The notes under the pieces were generated by a model that was not told where the DNA came from, did no database searches, and saw only the letters and a list, made by a program, of their open reading frames with translations. From Marivita sp. (GTDB lineage: Bacteria > Pseudomonadota > Alphaproteobacteria > Rhodobacterales > Rhodobacteraceae), in contig NZ_JAIPUT010000014.1 in assembly GCF_020055635.1 (NCBI RefSeq), positions 1-64,000 on the forward strand: DNA of 64,000 nucleotides, in the 5' to 3' direction. How positions within the stretch are numbered: the stretch's first letter is position 1; each line of letters starts with the position of its first letter. Shown here piece after piece: positions 45,604 through 55,266 of the stretch. Position numbers and translations under genes: made by a program.

Positions 45604-46302
45604 GGTGTCACTTCTTATATCTTGGGGCTTAAATAACTTTTCATATGAATATCATTCTTGGCCTGAGCAAGCTATGACAAAGTTCCACAAGGCACACCGG
45701 CAGCACTCAGAGTGACGCGGGACTCACACTCCTCAGGACTCTATGGCGTAGCTTTTCATGCGAATGGTATCCGGCTTGCAAAAATCTTGATTGTTGTCGC
45801 GTCAGTTTCACTCCATCCACCGTGAAAGGACAACATAAACATGCAAACTCCTCGCGGATGCGCGGCCTCGCGCGTGAAATGGCGCTGTTCCGCCTAAAAT
45901 TCCGGCGAAATATTCGCTGCCTCACCTTGAACGCGAAGGCTTGATCGCGGTTTTAACAGCACGCTGGCGTTGCATTTCGCCCGACCCACAACCCAGACGA
46001 TAACAGTTCTCAAGCCCAAGGCGCTATGGATTCAAAAGGCAACAAGGTCTCGCCCGCGGACCTTGCTCAACCCAATAGAGAAACGCAGTGTCGGATACAC
46101 CTCGGGCGGGCTCTCAGCATATTAGCAGACGATGGCACGAATCCGATCTGCATGAAGTTGGCGAACCGATCAATTTGTCACTTTGCCGAGCGATTGTATT
46201 CTTCAGGGCCTCCCCAGGAAATCAGTCAATTCGATTTTCTGGGCCGAAGCGAATTTGAATATAACGAGGTGGAGCAGCGTTCTGCTCCACCTTTTTGACG
46301 GT
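45604..46302. other. AT-richer intergenic region, no convincing gene
   Basis: About 700 bases between the sulfotransferase start and the RTX gene stop. Short reading frames on both strands, such as the plus-strand frame 46026-46298, lack good ribosome binding sites or recognisable motifs, and that one runs into the hairpin at 46267. The region must hold the sulfotransferase promoter. No RNA gene recognised. Confidence 0.5.
46267..46296. terminator. Strong hairpin 10 bases after the RTX gene stop
   Basis: AGGTGGAGCAG (46267-46277) pairs perfectly with CTGCTCCACCT (46282-46292) around CGTT. On the plus strand it is followed by TTTTT (46292-46296), a canonical terminator; on the minus strand the tail is CGTTATATT. 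It most simply ends the RTX transcript, perhaps bidirectionally, though the better U tract faces plus. Confidence 0.75.
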
Positions 46303-49053
46303 TCACATGAAATCGATCACGCCGATCACACCCGTCGTATTGCTTATCCCATGAAGGAGAACCGCATCGCCATCACCGAAGTTCAAGGTCAGGCTGCCAT
46401 TGTTCATGTTGCCGAATTCTTCCACGACTTGTCTTGCCGAGAGTCCGCCGCCCCACAGGCTCTGATCGAGCGAAAGCGTGTCATTCGCGAGAGAGAAGCC
46501 GTACAAGGTATCGAACCCGCCGCCGCGTTCGAACTGGACCTCATCGGAACCTTTGGCCAGGTACAACGTGTCCGCGTCACCGCCGCCATTCACGACGTTG
46601 GAACCGGTGCCCCCGAAGATGTCATCCGCGCCATCCCCGCCGAGGATCGTGTCGTTTCCATCGCCACCTTCTAGGTAGTCATTCCCGGCATCGCCCATCA
46701 AACGGTCGCTGCCCGAGTTTCCGCCAAGCCGGTCGTTTCCGGCGCCGCCGGACAGGACATCATCGCCGTTTCCGCCCCAGATGCTGTCTGCGCCCTCCAT
46801 TCCATCGACAGTGTCGTTGCCATTGTCGCCCATCAACTGGTCGTTGCCGTCACCACCCGTGATATTGTCGTCACCTTCATCACCGTGGATCACATCGGCA
46901 CCGTAGTTTCCGTGCAGACCATCGTTCCCGTCGCCGCCATCAAGCGTATCGTTTCCGGATCCGCCCATCATGACATCGTTGCCCCGGCCACCCTGAAGGT
47001 TGTCATCGCCACCCCCTCCCCAGACGCTGTCGTGCCCGTCTTCACCGAAAAGCACATCGTCTTCGGTGCCACCATACAGGCGATCGTTGCCGTCACCGCC
47101 CTTGAGCAGATCGTTGCCGGCGTTGCCGGACAGGGTGTCATCGCCGTTGCCACCATAAACCTTGTCGGACTGAGTTCCGCCGTTCAGGCGGTCATTTCCG
47201 TCTTCGCCGTGAAGCGTGTCACTGCCGTTTCCACCCCATATGGTGTCATTCCCGATATCCCCCCAAAGGTTATCGTTGCCAGCGCCGCCACCGAGCTTGT
47301 CGTTGCCTTCGTCACCGAACAGGACGTCATCATCGTCACCGCCCCAAAGGTTGTCGTCGCCTTCGCCGCCCTTGAGCATGTCCTGTCCTTGCTCTCCGAA
47401 CAGCGTGTCGTCACCGGCGTCGCCGAAAAGCCTGTCATCACCAAGACCACCGCGCAGATTGTCATCGCCGGTGCCGCCGGACAGCGTGTCGATCCCGGCA
47501 CCACCCCACAGGAAATCGTTGTCCGCGTTCCCGTCGAGCTTGTCGTTGCCGTTGTCGCCGAACAGCTGGTCGACGCCTGTGCCCCCTTCAAGGGTATCCG
47601 CGCCTTCACCGCCGTCGAGAGTGTCATTGCCCTGCCGCCCGATCAGAAGGTCTTGGCCGTCGCCTCCGAACAGCAAATCGTTCCCAAGGCCGCCATCGAC
47701 ATAATCGTTGCCGTCATTTCCAAAGACTTCGTCATTTCCGTCCCCACCGACAAGGATATCCTCGGAGTTTCCGCCAATCAGAGTGTCAGCCCCATCGCCA
47801 CCGAGAAGATGGTCTGCCTTGTAGGTGCCTTCTATCCAATCGTTTCCGCCGCCTCCGAAAACGAAATTTTCCTTTCCGTAGTTGGGGTTGGACAGCAGGT
47901 TCGACTCGGTAATGCGATCATTGCCGTTCGTTCCGACGATCCGATCCCCGCTGTAGTCGGTCTTGCCGTAATCGTTGCCCTGAATGACCTTTCCGTCATT
48001 CTGAACAAAAAGGATATCTCCGACATTTTCCCAAATCTCACCGGAATTCGCGCGATAGATCGTGTTTCCGGAAACACCGAGATCCTTGGCGAAATCGGCA
48101 ATCCCACCGATCCGGATGCCATAAGCCCCGACGTCATGAATGTGATTTGAATAGATATCCACGCCGGTGAACGTGCCCAAGCCCATGTCGAACTTGTGGC
48201 GATGCAGCATGACCCCACTTTTCTGGATGTCATAGATATGATTGTCGAAAATGCGGATGTTCTCGATATGAGTCTTGTCGGCGTCTATTTGCGATTCCCG
48301 CGCCACGACAACACCTAGTGTCGCATCGTAAACCACGTTCGATGAAACGTCGATATTCGAGACAGTCCTGTTTCCACTGTCAAGATAAATACCATATTTT
48401 TCAATGCCATGAACAAGGTTTGACTTGATCACGCCATTGGTGGCCCCCGCCTTCGCGTCAATACCGTACTGAAGCGTGTTGAAGACATGGTTGTTCGTGA
48501 TCGCAAAACCATCGACACCCGCGCCAAGAGAAATGGCTTCGCTAACGCCGTTATCGAGATTGGTCTTGGTGACGGTGTTTCCGTCGATCACAACATCGAA
48601 CAACCGGTATTCTTCCACGTCGGTCAGCATGTGGAAGGGTTGGCCGGCAATCAGAATTCCCGCGCCACCTGTCGTATCGACGGTATTGTTGGTGATCTTT
48701 ATGTTCTCGGACCCCTCTTCGGAGCCTTGGACATGAATCCCGATTTCAGGAGCATTCTTGATCAGGAACCCTGACACCTCGATATGGCTTTGACCGATGA
48801 CCTTGATCAGGCACCGCTCATTCGTACCGGCACCATTGATCGTGACGAGATGATCATTTCCCATATCCGCCAGAATTCGAATGGGCGCGTCAGCGGTTCC
48901 GGATACATTGACATCGAAAGGTTTGTAATTACCGGCCATGACACGGATCGTGTCTCCTGGCTGCGCAGCATCAATGGCCGATTGTATGTCTTTAAACTTA
49001 GTTTCAGACAATTCACCGGGCGCAAAGCCGGCAGAGACGACAAGTGTGGACAC
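46303..49053 (-). CDS. Secreted beta-helix protein with long RTX calcium-binding repeat array
   Basis: A 916-residue protein. Residues about 1-60 have the polysaccharide-lyase/mannuronan-epimerase-like start (FKDIQSAIDAAQPGDTIRVMAGNYKPFDV). Residues about 90-340 form parallel beta-helix repeats (VSGFLIKNAPEIGIHV; ITNNHVFNTLQYGIDAKAG; VSGNTIYRANSGEIW). About 400-830 contain roughly 45 GGxGxDxLx-type nonapeptides, and the last 80 residues form a typical RTX C-terminal secretion region ending IGVIDFM. It would be exported in one step by a type I system and fold on binding calcium outside the cell. It could be a lyase, an epimerase or a structural matrix protein; catalytic residues are not identified. 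GTG start with AAGGA upstream. Confidence 0.9.
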   Translation of the reverse strand: MSTLVVSAGFAPGELSETKFKDIQSAIDAAQPGDTIRVMAGNYKPFDVNVSGTADAPIRILADMGNDHLVTINGAGTNERCLIKVIGQSHIEVSGFLIKNAPEIGIHVQGSEEGSENIKITNNTVDTTGGAGILIAGQPFHMLTDVEEYRLFDVVIDGNTVTKTNLDNGVSEAISLGAGVDGFAITNNHVFNTLQYGIDAKAGATNGVIKSNLVHGIEKYGIYLDSGNRTVSNIDVSSNVVYDATLGVVVARESQIDADKTHIENIRIFDNHIYDIQKSGVMLHRHKFDMGLGTFTGVDIYSNHIHDVGAYGIRIGGIADFAKDLGVSGNTIYRANSGEIWENVGDILFVQNDGKVIQGNDYGKTDYSGDRIVGTNGNDRITESNLLSNPNYGKENFVFGGGGNDWIEGTYKADHLLGGDGADTLIGGNSEDILVGGDGNDEVFGNDGNDYVDGGLGNDLLFGGDGQDLLIGRQGNDTLDGGEGADTLEGGTGVDQLFGDNGNDKLDGNADNDFLWGGAGIDTLSGGTGDDNLRGGLGDDRLFGDAGDDTLFGEQGQDMLKGGEGDDNLWGGDDDDVLFGDEGNDKLGGGAGNDNLWGDIGNDTIWGGNGSDTLHGEDGNDRLNGGTQSDKVYGGNGDDTLSGNAGNDLLKGGDGNDRLYGGTEDDVLFGEDGHDSVWGGGGDDNLQGGRGNDVMMGGSGNDTLDGGDGNDGLHGNYGADVIHGDEGDDNITGGDGNDQLMGDNGNDTVDGMEGADSIWGGNGDDVLSGGAGNDRLGGNSGSDRLMGDAGNDYLEGGDGNDTILGGDGADDIFGGTGSNVVNGGGDADTLYLAKGSDEVQFERGGGFDTLYGFSLANDTLSLDQSLWGGGLSARQVVEEFGNMNNGSLTLNFGDGDAVLLHGISNTTGVIGVIDFM

Positions 49054-49673
49054 GACAGGATTATCCTTCTTGCAGGAACAATTTTAGTGCTTGTGGTATT
49101 GTTCGCGTGAGTGTGGTTTTTCTTGAGGCTCAATATGTTGATTTATTGTTTATAACGAGGCGATATCGTTCATGCGCCCATCTCTCGGCGAGGAAATGCT
49201 ACCTGCGCGCAGCTTTTCGCCAACCGGACGGACGGCGGGCACTAAACAAGACCTTATGTGACATGTTGACGCATTGAACGGCACAGATTGTTCAATATCT
49301 TGCTTCACCGCACCAAGCAGGCCACCATATTTAGCGTGTCGACTTTGTGTAAAGGGAGCAACTAGGAGCCGGTGCGTGCCTCAGGTCATCACAGGATTTC
49401 CAAGGCGCTCAAGCTGCAAAAGATAAAATCATGATTGCCAGATTTAAATATTGTAACTTTTCAATACTTTTCGGAATCCATCCGAAATTGGCTCGGGATC
49501 GACAAGAGCACACAGCCCGTGCGACAGCCTCAGACAGACCCCTGGAGAATCCGGGCTTCGCTGACCCGCGCCTGTTAGCAGAGCCTCAGACGTGCCTGTC
49601 GCGGCGTGCTTTTGCCCGGACACCGATCCGGCAATAGCCCTGTCGGTCGGCAAGTCGGGCCAAGCCGTGCCGC
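49054..49673. other. AT-richer intergenic region, probable RTX-gene promoter region
   Basis: About 620 bases upstream of the RTX gene and downstream of the small membrane protein gene. I see A/T-rich stretches near 49130-49170 and 49430-49460 but no ORF with a good start, no tRNA-like fold and no clear terminator. It should contain the RTX promoter. Confidence 0.5.
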
Positions 49674-49946
49674 TTAGCGGGAAATCAGTTCCGCGACCAG
49701 CAGAACCACCACGGCACCGACCAACGCCAGAAACAGGATCAACAGCAGACCGCCCGCCGCCACGATGCTCGTTGCGACCAGCGCTGCCAGAAACGGAACC
49801 AGCAACGCGCCAACGACACCGATGGCCATGTTGCGCGGCTTGTTGCGACCGCCCTGCACCGCAGACGCGAGCAGCCCGGCCAGCGCGCCGATCAACAGAA
49901 GAAAGATCAGCCCGACCGTTCCAAGTGCCTGTAGAAATTCCTCCAT
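49674..49946 (-). CDS. Small membrane protein, GlsB/YeaQ/YmgE-like
   Basis: A 90-residue protein with about three hydrophobic segments: VGLIFLLLIGALAGLLASAVQGG, AIGVVGALLVPFLAALVATSIVAAGG and LLILFLALVGAVVVLLVAEL. The loop GGRNKPRNMAIGVVGALLV between the first two resembles the transglycosylase-associated (GlsB/YeaQ/YmgE) family. GGGAGAG lies upstream of the ATG. Function unknown. Confidence 0.7.
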   Translation of the reverse strand: MEEFLQALGTVGLIFLLLIGALAGLLASAVQGGRNKPRNMAIGVVGALLVPFLAALVATSIVAAGGLLLILFLALVGAVVVLLVAELISR

Positions 49947-50181
49947 GCCGCTCTCCCTTGTTCAGACCGTGCCACGGGCATGGACGAGCGTCTCACAACG
50001 GGAGCGTTTTGCAAAGCCTCGGCTGCATGGCTCTGCAAGCGGCATTCGCTGCGACGCGCCGCTGGGGCACTCCTGTCCATTGGGTCTTCACGCTGCGTGT
50101 TCGCCCTGCCCGGAACTTGCGCATTGCTTTGCCGTTGATCTTTGGCAGTTGCGGTGTGCAACAGATTCAGAGGAGATCTTC

Positions 50182-51027
50182 ATGTCCTATTGGCGGTTCG
50201 CAGCAATGATCGCGACCTCGACGGTCGTGATGTTCGGCCTGATGTACCTGAACACCTACGCTCTGGAACACCTGTTCTGGTCCGAAACACGGGTCTACAT
50301 GGCCCTCCTGATGGGCGCGACGATGGCGGTCATCATGCTTGGCTACATGCTGTCGATGTATTCCAGCCGCGCGATCAACGCGGCGATCTTCGCAGGATCG
50401 GTCATCGTCTTCGCCGCCGCGCTCTGGCTCGTGCGCAGCCAGCAGACCGTGCAGGACCGCTCCTTCATGAGCGCGATGATCCCGCACCATTCGATCGCGA
50501 TCATGACATCCTCGCGCGCCGAACTGACAGATGCCCGGGTCGAGAAGCTCGCGCACGAGATCGTTCTGGCACAGAACCGCGAGATCTCGGAGATGCGCTA
50601 CCTTGTGGCCGACATCGAGGACGCGGACGAAACCACCGCGATCTACCAGGACCCGCCAGCCGAAATCGGCACACTCGAAGAGGCGCTGAACAACACGCTC
50701 CTCGCCACGCTTGACCCCGCGCCGCTGGCGCTTTCGGACCTTCCGGACCGCGCCGAAACCGGGGCGCTCGATTGCGGGTTCCGACGCGTCGAGGGCGAGG
50801 ATCCTGTCCTGTGGACCAACCCCGAGGGCGGCCTGATGAACCTCAACGGCATCATCGTGCCGCTTGACCGTCAGGACACCGATGAGCGGATCTGGGCTGC
50901 ACCGGGCGTCACGATGACCGTCCGCGACGTTGCCGAAGCCGACTGGCGCGGCAGTGCCGAACTGATCTTTGCGCTCGAACAAGGGCTGACCGTCGGCTAC
51001 CGCGGCTTTTACGACTGCGATATCTGA
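50182..51027 (+). CDS. Membrane-anchored DUF305 protein
   Basis: A 281-residue protein with three N-terminal membrane helices (AAMIATSTVVMFGLMYLN; MALLMGATMAVIMLGYMLSM; AAIFAGSVIVFAAALWLV), then a DUF305 ferritin-like helical hairpin: SFMSAMIPHHSIAIMTSS with the His pair and AHEIVLAQNREISEMRYLV. The C-terminal 100 residues form an unassigned soluble domain. DUF305 proteins are often metal-linked. The ATG at 50182 has AGGAG upstream; the longer open frame from 49765 is rejected. Confidence 0.85.
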   Translation: MSYWRFAAMIATSTVVMFGLMYLNTYALEHLFWSETRVYMALLMGATMAVIMLGYMLSMYSSRAINAAIFAGSVIVFAAALWLVRSQQTVQDRSFMSAMIPHHSIAIMTSSRAELTDARVEKLAHEIVLAQNREISEMRYLVADIEDADETTAIYQDPPAEIGTLEEALNNTLLATLDPAPLALSDLPDRAETGALDCGFRRVEGEDPVLWTNPEGGLMNLNGIIVPLDRQDTDERIWAAPGVTMTVRDVAEADWRGSAELIFALEQGLTVGYRGFYDCDI

Positions 51028-51241
51028 CCTCGGCGCAGCCTTGGCATGCAGACCGTGCGGCCGACCGATTCCGTCACGAGATGCGGCCGCAGCATCCGGC
51101 GGCGCTTGATGTCCAAACCGGTCGTCCCCGAAGTCAAAGCTGGAAACAGCCTGTGCACCATCGGAACAAAACGATTTTCCCGAGGTTTCCCTGAACGGGG
51201 CATGTCCGCCCGCACATGAGTCCGCTGACGAAGAGGAACCG

Positions 51242-51988
51242 ATGGACCTGAACGACAAACAAGCCGCCCTGTGCGATCAGAACACCACCGACTTCTCCGA
51301 CCTCCGGGCCGTCTTCTTCAACTGCACCCTAAAACATCCCGACCAGCCGTCGCACACCTCGCTTCTGATGGGCAGCGTGGCCGAGATCATGCGCAAGAGC
51401 GGCATCGCCGTGGAGGACATCCGGATGACCGCCCACGATGTCGCCTTTGGCGTCCAGCCCGACATGCGCGAGGAAGGCTGGGAGCGTGACGAGTGGCCCG
51501 ATCTGTGGCGCAAGGTCGACGCGGCGGATATCCTGGTCATCGGCACACCGATCTGGCTTGGCGAGCAATCCTCGGTCTGTCGGCTCTTGATCGAACGGCT
51601 TTACGCGATGTCGGGTGAACTCAACGACAAGGGGCAGTCGGTCTTTTACGGCAAGACCGGCGGTGTCGTGGTCACGGGCAACGAGGACGGGATCAAGCAC
51701 GTGGCCCAGAACGTGCTTTATTCGCTGTCGCATCTGGGCTTCGTGATTCCGCCACAGGCCGATTGCGGCTGGATCGGCGAGGCCGGGCCGGGCCCGAGCT
51801 ATGGCGACGACGGTGCCGGCTTCGACAACGAATTCACACAGCGCAACGCGACGATCATGACCTGGAACCTGATGCACATGTCCCGGATGCTCAAGGATGC
51901 AGGTGGCATCCCGAACCACGGCAACGACCGCAACGCCTGGTCGGCCGGGTGCCGGTTCGATTACGAAAATCCCGAGCACCGGAGCTGA
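51242..51988 (+). CDS. NADPH-dependent FMN reductase / flavodoxin-fold oxidoreductase
   Basis: A 248-residue flavodoxin-like protein. AVFFNCTLKHPDQPSHTSLLMGSVAEIM forms the first strand and phosphate loop region, DILVIGTPIWLGEQSSVCRLLIERL is the second flavin-binding motif, and GKTGGVVVTGNEDGIKHVAQNVLYSL resembles the third. It probably reduces quinones or flavins in the cytoplasm. The C-terminal GPGPSYGDDGAGFDNEFTQRNATIMTWNLMHMSRML is typical of the family as I know it from roseobacters. GAGGAACCGATGG gives a weak ribosome binding site. Confidence 0.85.
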   Translation: MDLNDKQAALCDQNTTDFSDLRAVFFNCTLKHPDQPSHTSLLMGSVAEIMRKSGIAVEDIRMTAHDVAFGVQPDMREEGWERDEWPDLWRKVDAADILVIGTPIWLGEQSSVCRLLIERLYAMSGELNDKGQSVFYGKTGGVVVTGNEDGIKHVAQNVLYSLSHLGFVIPPQADCGWIGEAGPGPSYGDDGAGFDNEFTQRNATIMTWNLMHMSRMLKDAGGIPNHGNDRNAWSAGCRFDYENPEHRS

Positions 51989-52092
51989 GACCGGCCCGAA
52001 ATACCAGGTTCTTGTCGACCGGGCACCTGAAATGCGCAATCATGGTGCAATACGGGCCGCAGTCAGGCCGCATCCAGCCCAGGACGCCATCA

Positions 52093-52413
52093 ATGTCATC
52101 GTTTCGCACCCTTGCCCTGGCGACCCTCGCAAGCCTCGGGATCGCGGCGCCCGCTCTTGCGCAGGAGGGATCGGTGACGATGGGGCGCGACATTGCCGAG
52201 GAATACTGCGTGGCCTGTCACGATGTGGGCGCAGACGGCCGGTTCAAACTTGATCCGCCGAGTCTTGCGGCGATTGCGCGGTACCGGTCGGCAGACCAGA
52301 TCAGGCAGCGGATCGTGCAGCCCATCCATGCCAGCATGCCGCGCTATGCCGAGTACATGATCGGCGGAAATATCGACGACATGGTGGCGTATATCGTGTC
52401 GCTCGAGAAGTGA
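52093..52413 (+). CDS. Small periplasmic c-type cytochrome
   Basis: A 106-residue class I cytochrome c. A signal peptide (MSSFRTLALATLASLGIAAPALAQ, cleavage near 24) is followed by the heme site CVACH at residues 39-43 and a probable axial Met in HASMPRYAEYM. The mature protein is about 82 residues. The larger frame upstream overlaps the flavoprotein gene and is rejected. Electron partner unknown; it lies next to the sulfur operon on the other strand. Confidence 0.92.
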   Translation: MSSFRTLALATLASLGIAAPALAQEGSVTMGRDIAEEYCVACHDVGADGRFKLDPPSLAAIARYRSADQIRQRIVQPIHASMPRYAEYMIGGNIDDMVAYIVSLEK

Positions 52414-52422
52414 ACGACACGC

Positions 52423-53397
52423 CTATTCCGGCTGGCAGATCTCGCCCCGCAGGATCGCCAGCGACGTGCGCCAGACCAACCCGGCGATGATCCCGCACAA
52501 CAGGACCAGCAGCCCCCATCCGATGGCAAGAAACACCTCCGACCCCGACAGCGCGGCATAGCGGAACGACGCGATGGTCATGGCCGCAATGGGGAAGGAC
52601 AGCGCCCAGAACGAAAGCGCAAAGGGCAACCGGATCAGGCCGCGCACCTGCAACAGCACCAGGGCGGTGAAGAACAGGCCAAGATTGTAGAACACACGCG
52701 CCGGCGCATCCAGAACGCCGCCGTTCAGTTGCAGCCAGGCCAGAAAGGCCACCGCCGGAGGGGCGATCAGGATCGTGAGAGTCGGACGCAGCTTGCCCGG
52801 CAGGGGTTCATGAAACACCAGGCGGTTGAACACCAGCGTCAGCAGGATGATCCAGAACAGCACGCCCAGCGAAAAGAAATACCAGCTGGCATCGACGAAC
52901 CCGAGGCTCACCCCCGCCACCGGCGCGACGACATTGCCCACGGCGGGGATGAACCATGCCGGCGACATCTGCCCGACGCCAAAGCCGCGATGGCTGATCC
53001 AGCTGGTCACGATGGCCAGCGTCAGGATGGCCTGCAAGACCGCTCCGACCGCCCAGATCAGCGTCGCGAGGCCCGGAGCCGACGCCCCGAGCACCACCGC
53101 CCCCAGTAGCAGCGAGATGCTGACGGCCGGAAAGAAGGCCAGCTTGATCGGATGGTTCCACTCTGCCGCGACCGCGCCCGGATGGCGAACAGCCTTGGCG
53201 CCGTAGAAGGCCAGTTGCAGGACAAAGACACATGCCGCAAGGCCGGCCACGATCTGCCCCGCCTGAACCAGCCCCGCGACCTCGAGCGCCAGGGCCGTCC
53301 CCAGAAGCCCCATGACGGCGCTGAAGAACGCAACCGGAAAATGCTCCAGTCGGGTATGCGGGATCTCGGCGGATTGCTCGGCTGTTGTTTGCGTCAT
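52423..53397 (-). CDS. SLAC1/TDT-family anion transporter (TehA-like)
   Basis: A 324-residue protein with about ten helices. Family features: LEHFPVAFFSAVMGLLGTALALE, KLAFFPAVSISLLLGAVVL, PAWFIPAVGNVVAPVAG and SFWALSFPIAAMTIASFRYA. The SLAC1/TDT family includes sulfite (SSU1), tellurite-resistance (TehA) and dicarboxylate channels. It is last in the sulfur operon, so sulfite export is a reasonable inference. AAAGGAACAGGAC precedes the ATG; 42 bases separate it from the SulP gene. Confidence 0.88.
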   Translation of the reverse strand: MTQTTAEQSAEIPHTRLEHFPVAFFSAVMGLLGTALALEVAGLVQAGQIVAGLAACVFVLQLAFYGAKAVRHPGAVAAEWNHPIKLAFFPAVSISLLLGAVVLGASAPGLATLIWAVGAVLQAILTLAIVTSWISHRGFGVGQMSPAWFIPAVGNVVAPVAGVSLGFVDASWYFFSLGVLFWIILLTLVFNRLVFHEPLPGKLRPTLTILIAPPAVAFLAWLQLNGGVLDAPARVFYNLGLFFTALVLLQVRGLIRLPFALSFWALSFPIAAMTIASFRYAALSGSEVFLAIGWGLLVLLCGIIAGLVWRTSLAILRGEICQPE

Positions 53398-53439
53398 GTC
53401 CTGTTCCTTTCGGCATGTCCTTGCAGACAGAGGCGTCCC

Positions 53440-55179
53440 TTACTCTGCCACATCCGGCACCACGGCGGATCCGGCGAGGGCCTTCCACGCATCATATTGC
53501 GACAGGAAAACCCTTCCATTCAGATCCCGCAGGAAATGCGTTTCCTGCAATCGGTCCATCACTGGCCCCTTGACCTCGGACAGGTGCAACCCGATGCCCA
53601 GTTCGGTCAAGCGCTGATTGATCGCCTCGAGGCTTTCGAGCGCGGAAAAATCCACCTCGTTCACCGCCGAGAACATCAGGATCACATCCTTGATGTCGGA
53701 GCCTTCGGACACGCGCGACTGCACGAGGTCCTCGAGAAAGCGTGCGTTCACGAAATAGAGGCTTTCGTCGACCCGCAGGCTGAGGACCGCCGGATCGGTC
53801 TGGACCTCGTGGCGGTGAATGTTGCGAAAATGCTGGGTGCCGGGCACCAGCCCGATCTCGGCCACGTGCGGGCGCGAGGTCTTGTAGAGATGCAGCAGAA
53901 TCGAAATGCCGACACCGGATGCAACCCCCACCTCGACGCCCATGACCAGGGTCAGCACGATGGTTGCGGCGACGGCGGTGAAATCGGCCCTGGAATAGCC
54001 CCAGGTCTTCTTGAGGATCGAGAAATCGACAAGGCTCAGTACCGCAACGACGATGGTCGCGGCCAGTGTCGCGGTGGGCAGGTAATAGACCAGCGGCGTC
54101 AGCGCCACCGCCGCAATGGCCAGTCCTACAGCCGTGAAGGCCCCCGCGGCGGGTGTTTCGGCGCCTGCGTCATAGTTGACGACCGACCGGGCAAAGCCCC
54201 CCGTGACCGGGTAGCCGCCGGTAAAGGCCGCGCCGATATTGGCGGCACCCAGACCGATCAGTTCCTGATCGGGGTCGATCCTCTGGCGCTTCTTGGCGGC
54301 AAGCGTCTGGGCGACGGACACGGATTCCACGAAGCCGATGATCGAAATCAGGATCGCGGGCATCAGCAACTGGCCAACCAGATCCGGCGACAATCCCGGC
54401 AGCGTGAGCGGCGGCAGACCCTGCGGCACCTCCCCCACGATGGACACGCCCCGATCGTTCAGACCGAACAGCCAGACCGACAGCGTCGTCACGGCAACGG
54501 CCGCCACCGGACCCGCCTTGGTCAGCACGTCGGCAATCCTTGGCGACGCGCCAAGCCGACGCAAGAGCGGCTTGAGCCCCTTGCGCACCCAGAACAGGAA
54601 CGCCGTCGCCAGCCCGCCGATGAGCACGGTCAGGAGATTGATGTCGCCGACATGCGCCCAGAGCGACCCGATAACCTGCGGCAATGTATGACCATGCGCT
54701 GTGATCCCCAGCAGGTGCTTCAACTGGCTGAACGCGATCAGGATGCCCGACGCGGTGATGAAGCCCGCGATCACCGGATGGCTGAGGAAGTTCGCCAGAA
54801 AGCCCAGTCGCAGCACCCCCAGCAGCACCAGGAACCCACCCGACAGGAAGGCCAGCGTCAAGGCTGCCACGGCATAGCCGGCTGTCCCCTGCTCGGCCAC
54901 CTGCCCCACGGCGGATGCGGTCAGCAGCGACACCACCGCCACCGGCCCCACGGCCAGCGCGCGGCTGGTGCCGAAGACCGCGTAGAGAATGATCGGCGCG
55001 ATCGACGCATAGATCCCCGCCTCGGGCGGCAGTCCCGCCAGCAGAGCATAGGCCAGCGATTGCGGGATCAGCATGATCGTCACGATCACCGCCGCGATCA
55101 TGTCATTGGAAAACGCGTTCCGGTCATAGCTCCGCCCCCAGTCGAGGATCGGAAAGTAGCCGCGAAGATGGTTGAGCAT
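53440..55179 (-). CDS. SulP-family anion permease with STAS domain
   Basis: A 579-residue transporter: YFPILDWGRSYDRNAFSNDMIAAVIVTIMLIPQSLAYALLAGLPPEAGIYAS, then about 12 helices including FSGGYPVTGGFARSVVNYDAGAETP-like signature (seen as GGYPVTGGFARSVVNYDAG), and a C-terminal STAS domain (VDESLYFVNARFLEDLV; LMFSAVNEVDFSALESLEAINQRL) from about 460. SulP proteins carry sulfate, bicarbonate or other anions. In this operon sulfate uptake or export is the natural guess. Confidence 0.93.
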   Translation of the reverse strand: MLNHLRGYFPILDWGRSYDRNAFSNDMIAAVIVTIMLIPQSLAYALLAGLPPEAGIYASIAPIILYAVFGTSRALAVGPVAVVSLLTASAVGQVAEQGTAGYAVAALTLAFLSGGFLVLLGVLRLGFLANFLSHPVIAGFITASGILIAFSQLKHLLGITAHGHTLPQVIGSLWAHVGDINLLTVLIGGLATAFLFWVRKGLKPLLRRLGASPRIADVLTKAGPVAAVAVTTLSVWLFGLNDRGVSIVGEVPQGLPPLTLPGLSPDLVGQLLMPAILISIIGFVESVSVAQTLAAKKRQRIDPDQELIGLGAANIGAAFTGGYPVTGGFARSVVNYDAGAETPAAGAFTAVGLAIAAVALTPLVYYLPTATLAATIVVAVLSLVDFSILKKTWGYSRADFTAVAATIVLTLVMGVEVGVASGVGISILLHLYKTSRPHVAEIGLVPGTQHFRNIHRHEVQTDPAVLSLRVDESLYFVNARFLEDLVQSRVSEGSDIKDVILMFSAVNEVDFSALESLEAINQRLTELGIGLHLSEVKGPVMDRLQETHFLRDLNGRVFLSQYDAWKALAGSAVVPDVAE

Positions 55180-55266
55180 GGGTCTTCTCGAATTGAACGC
55201 GGACAGAGCCGCGTGGCCCTGTCCGACGTAAGGATTGTGCGGCGCGCACCGGCCGCAAGAGACAGG

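Noticed and set aside
46026-46298. A 90-codon plus-strand frame in the RTX-sulfotransferase gap
   Set aside because: No good ribosome binding site or motif, and its 3' end lies within the terminator hairpin.
46885-48150. A 421-residue Val/Ile-rich plus-strand frame
   Set aside because: It is the complement of the RTX nonapeptide repeats (GGxGxD), which yields artificial hydrophobic repeats. Not a membrane protein.
46303-49053. Tandem DNA repeats in the RTX gene as a CRISPR-like array
   Set aside because: The periodicity is 27 bases and in frame, encoding GGxGxDxLx nonapeptides; repeats are degenerate and there are no unique spacers.
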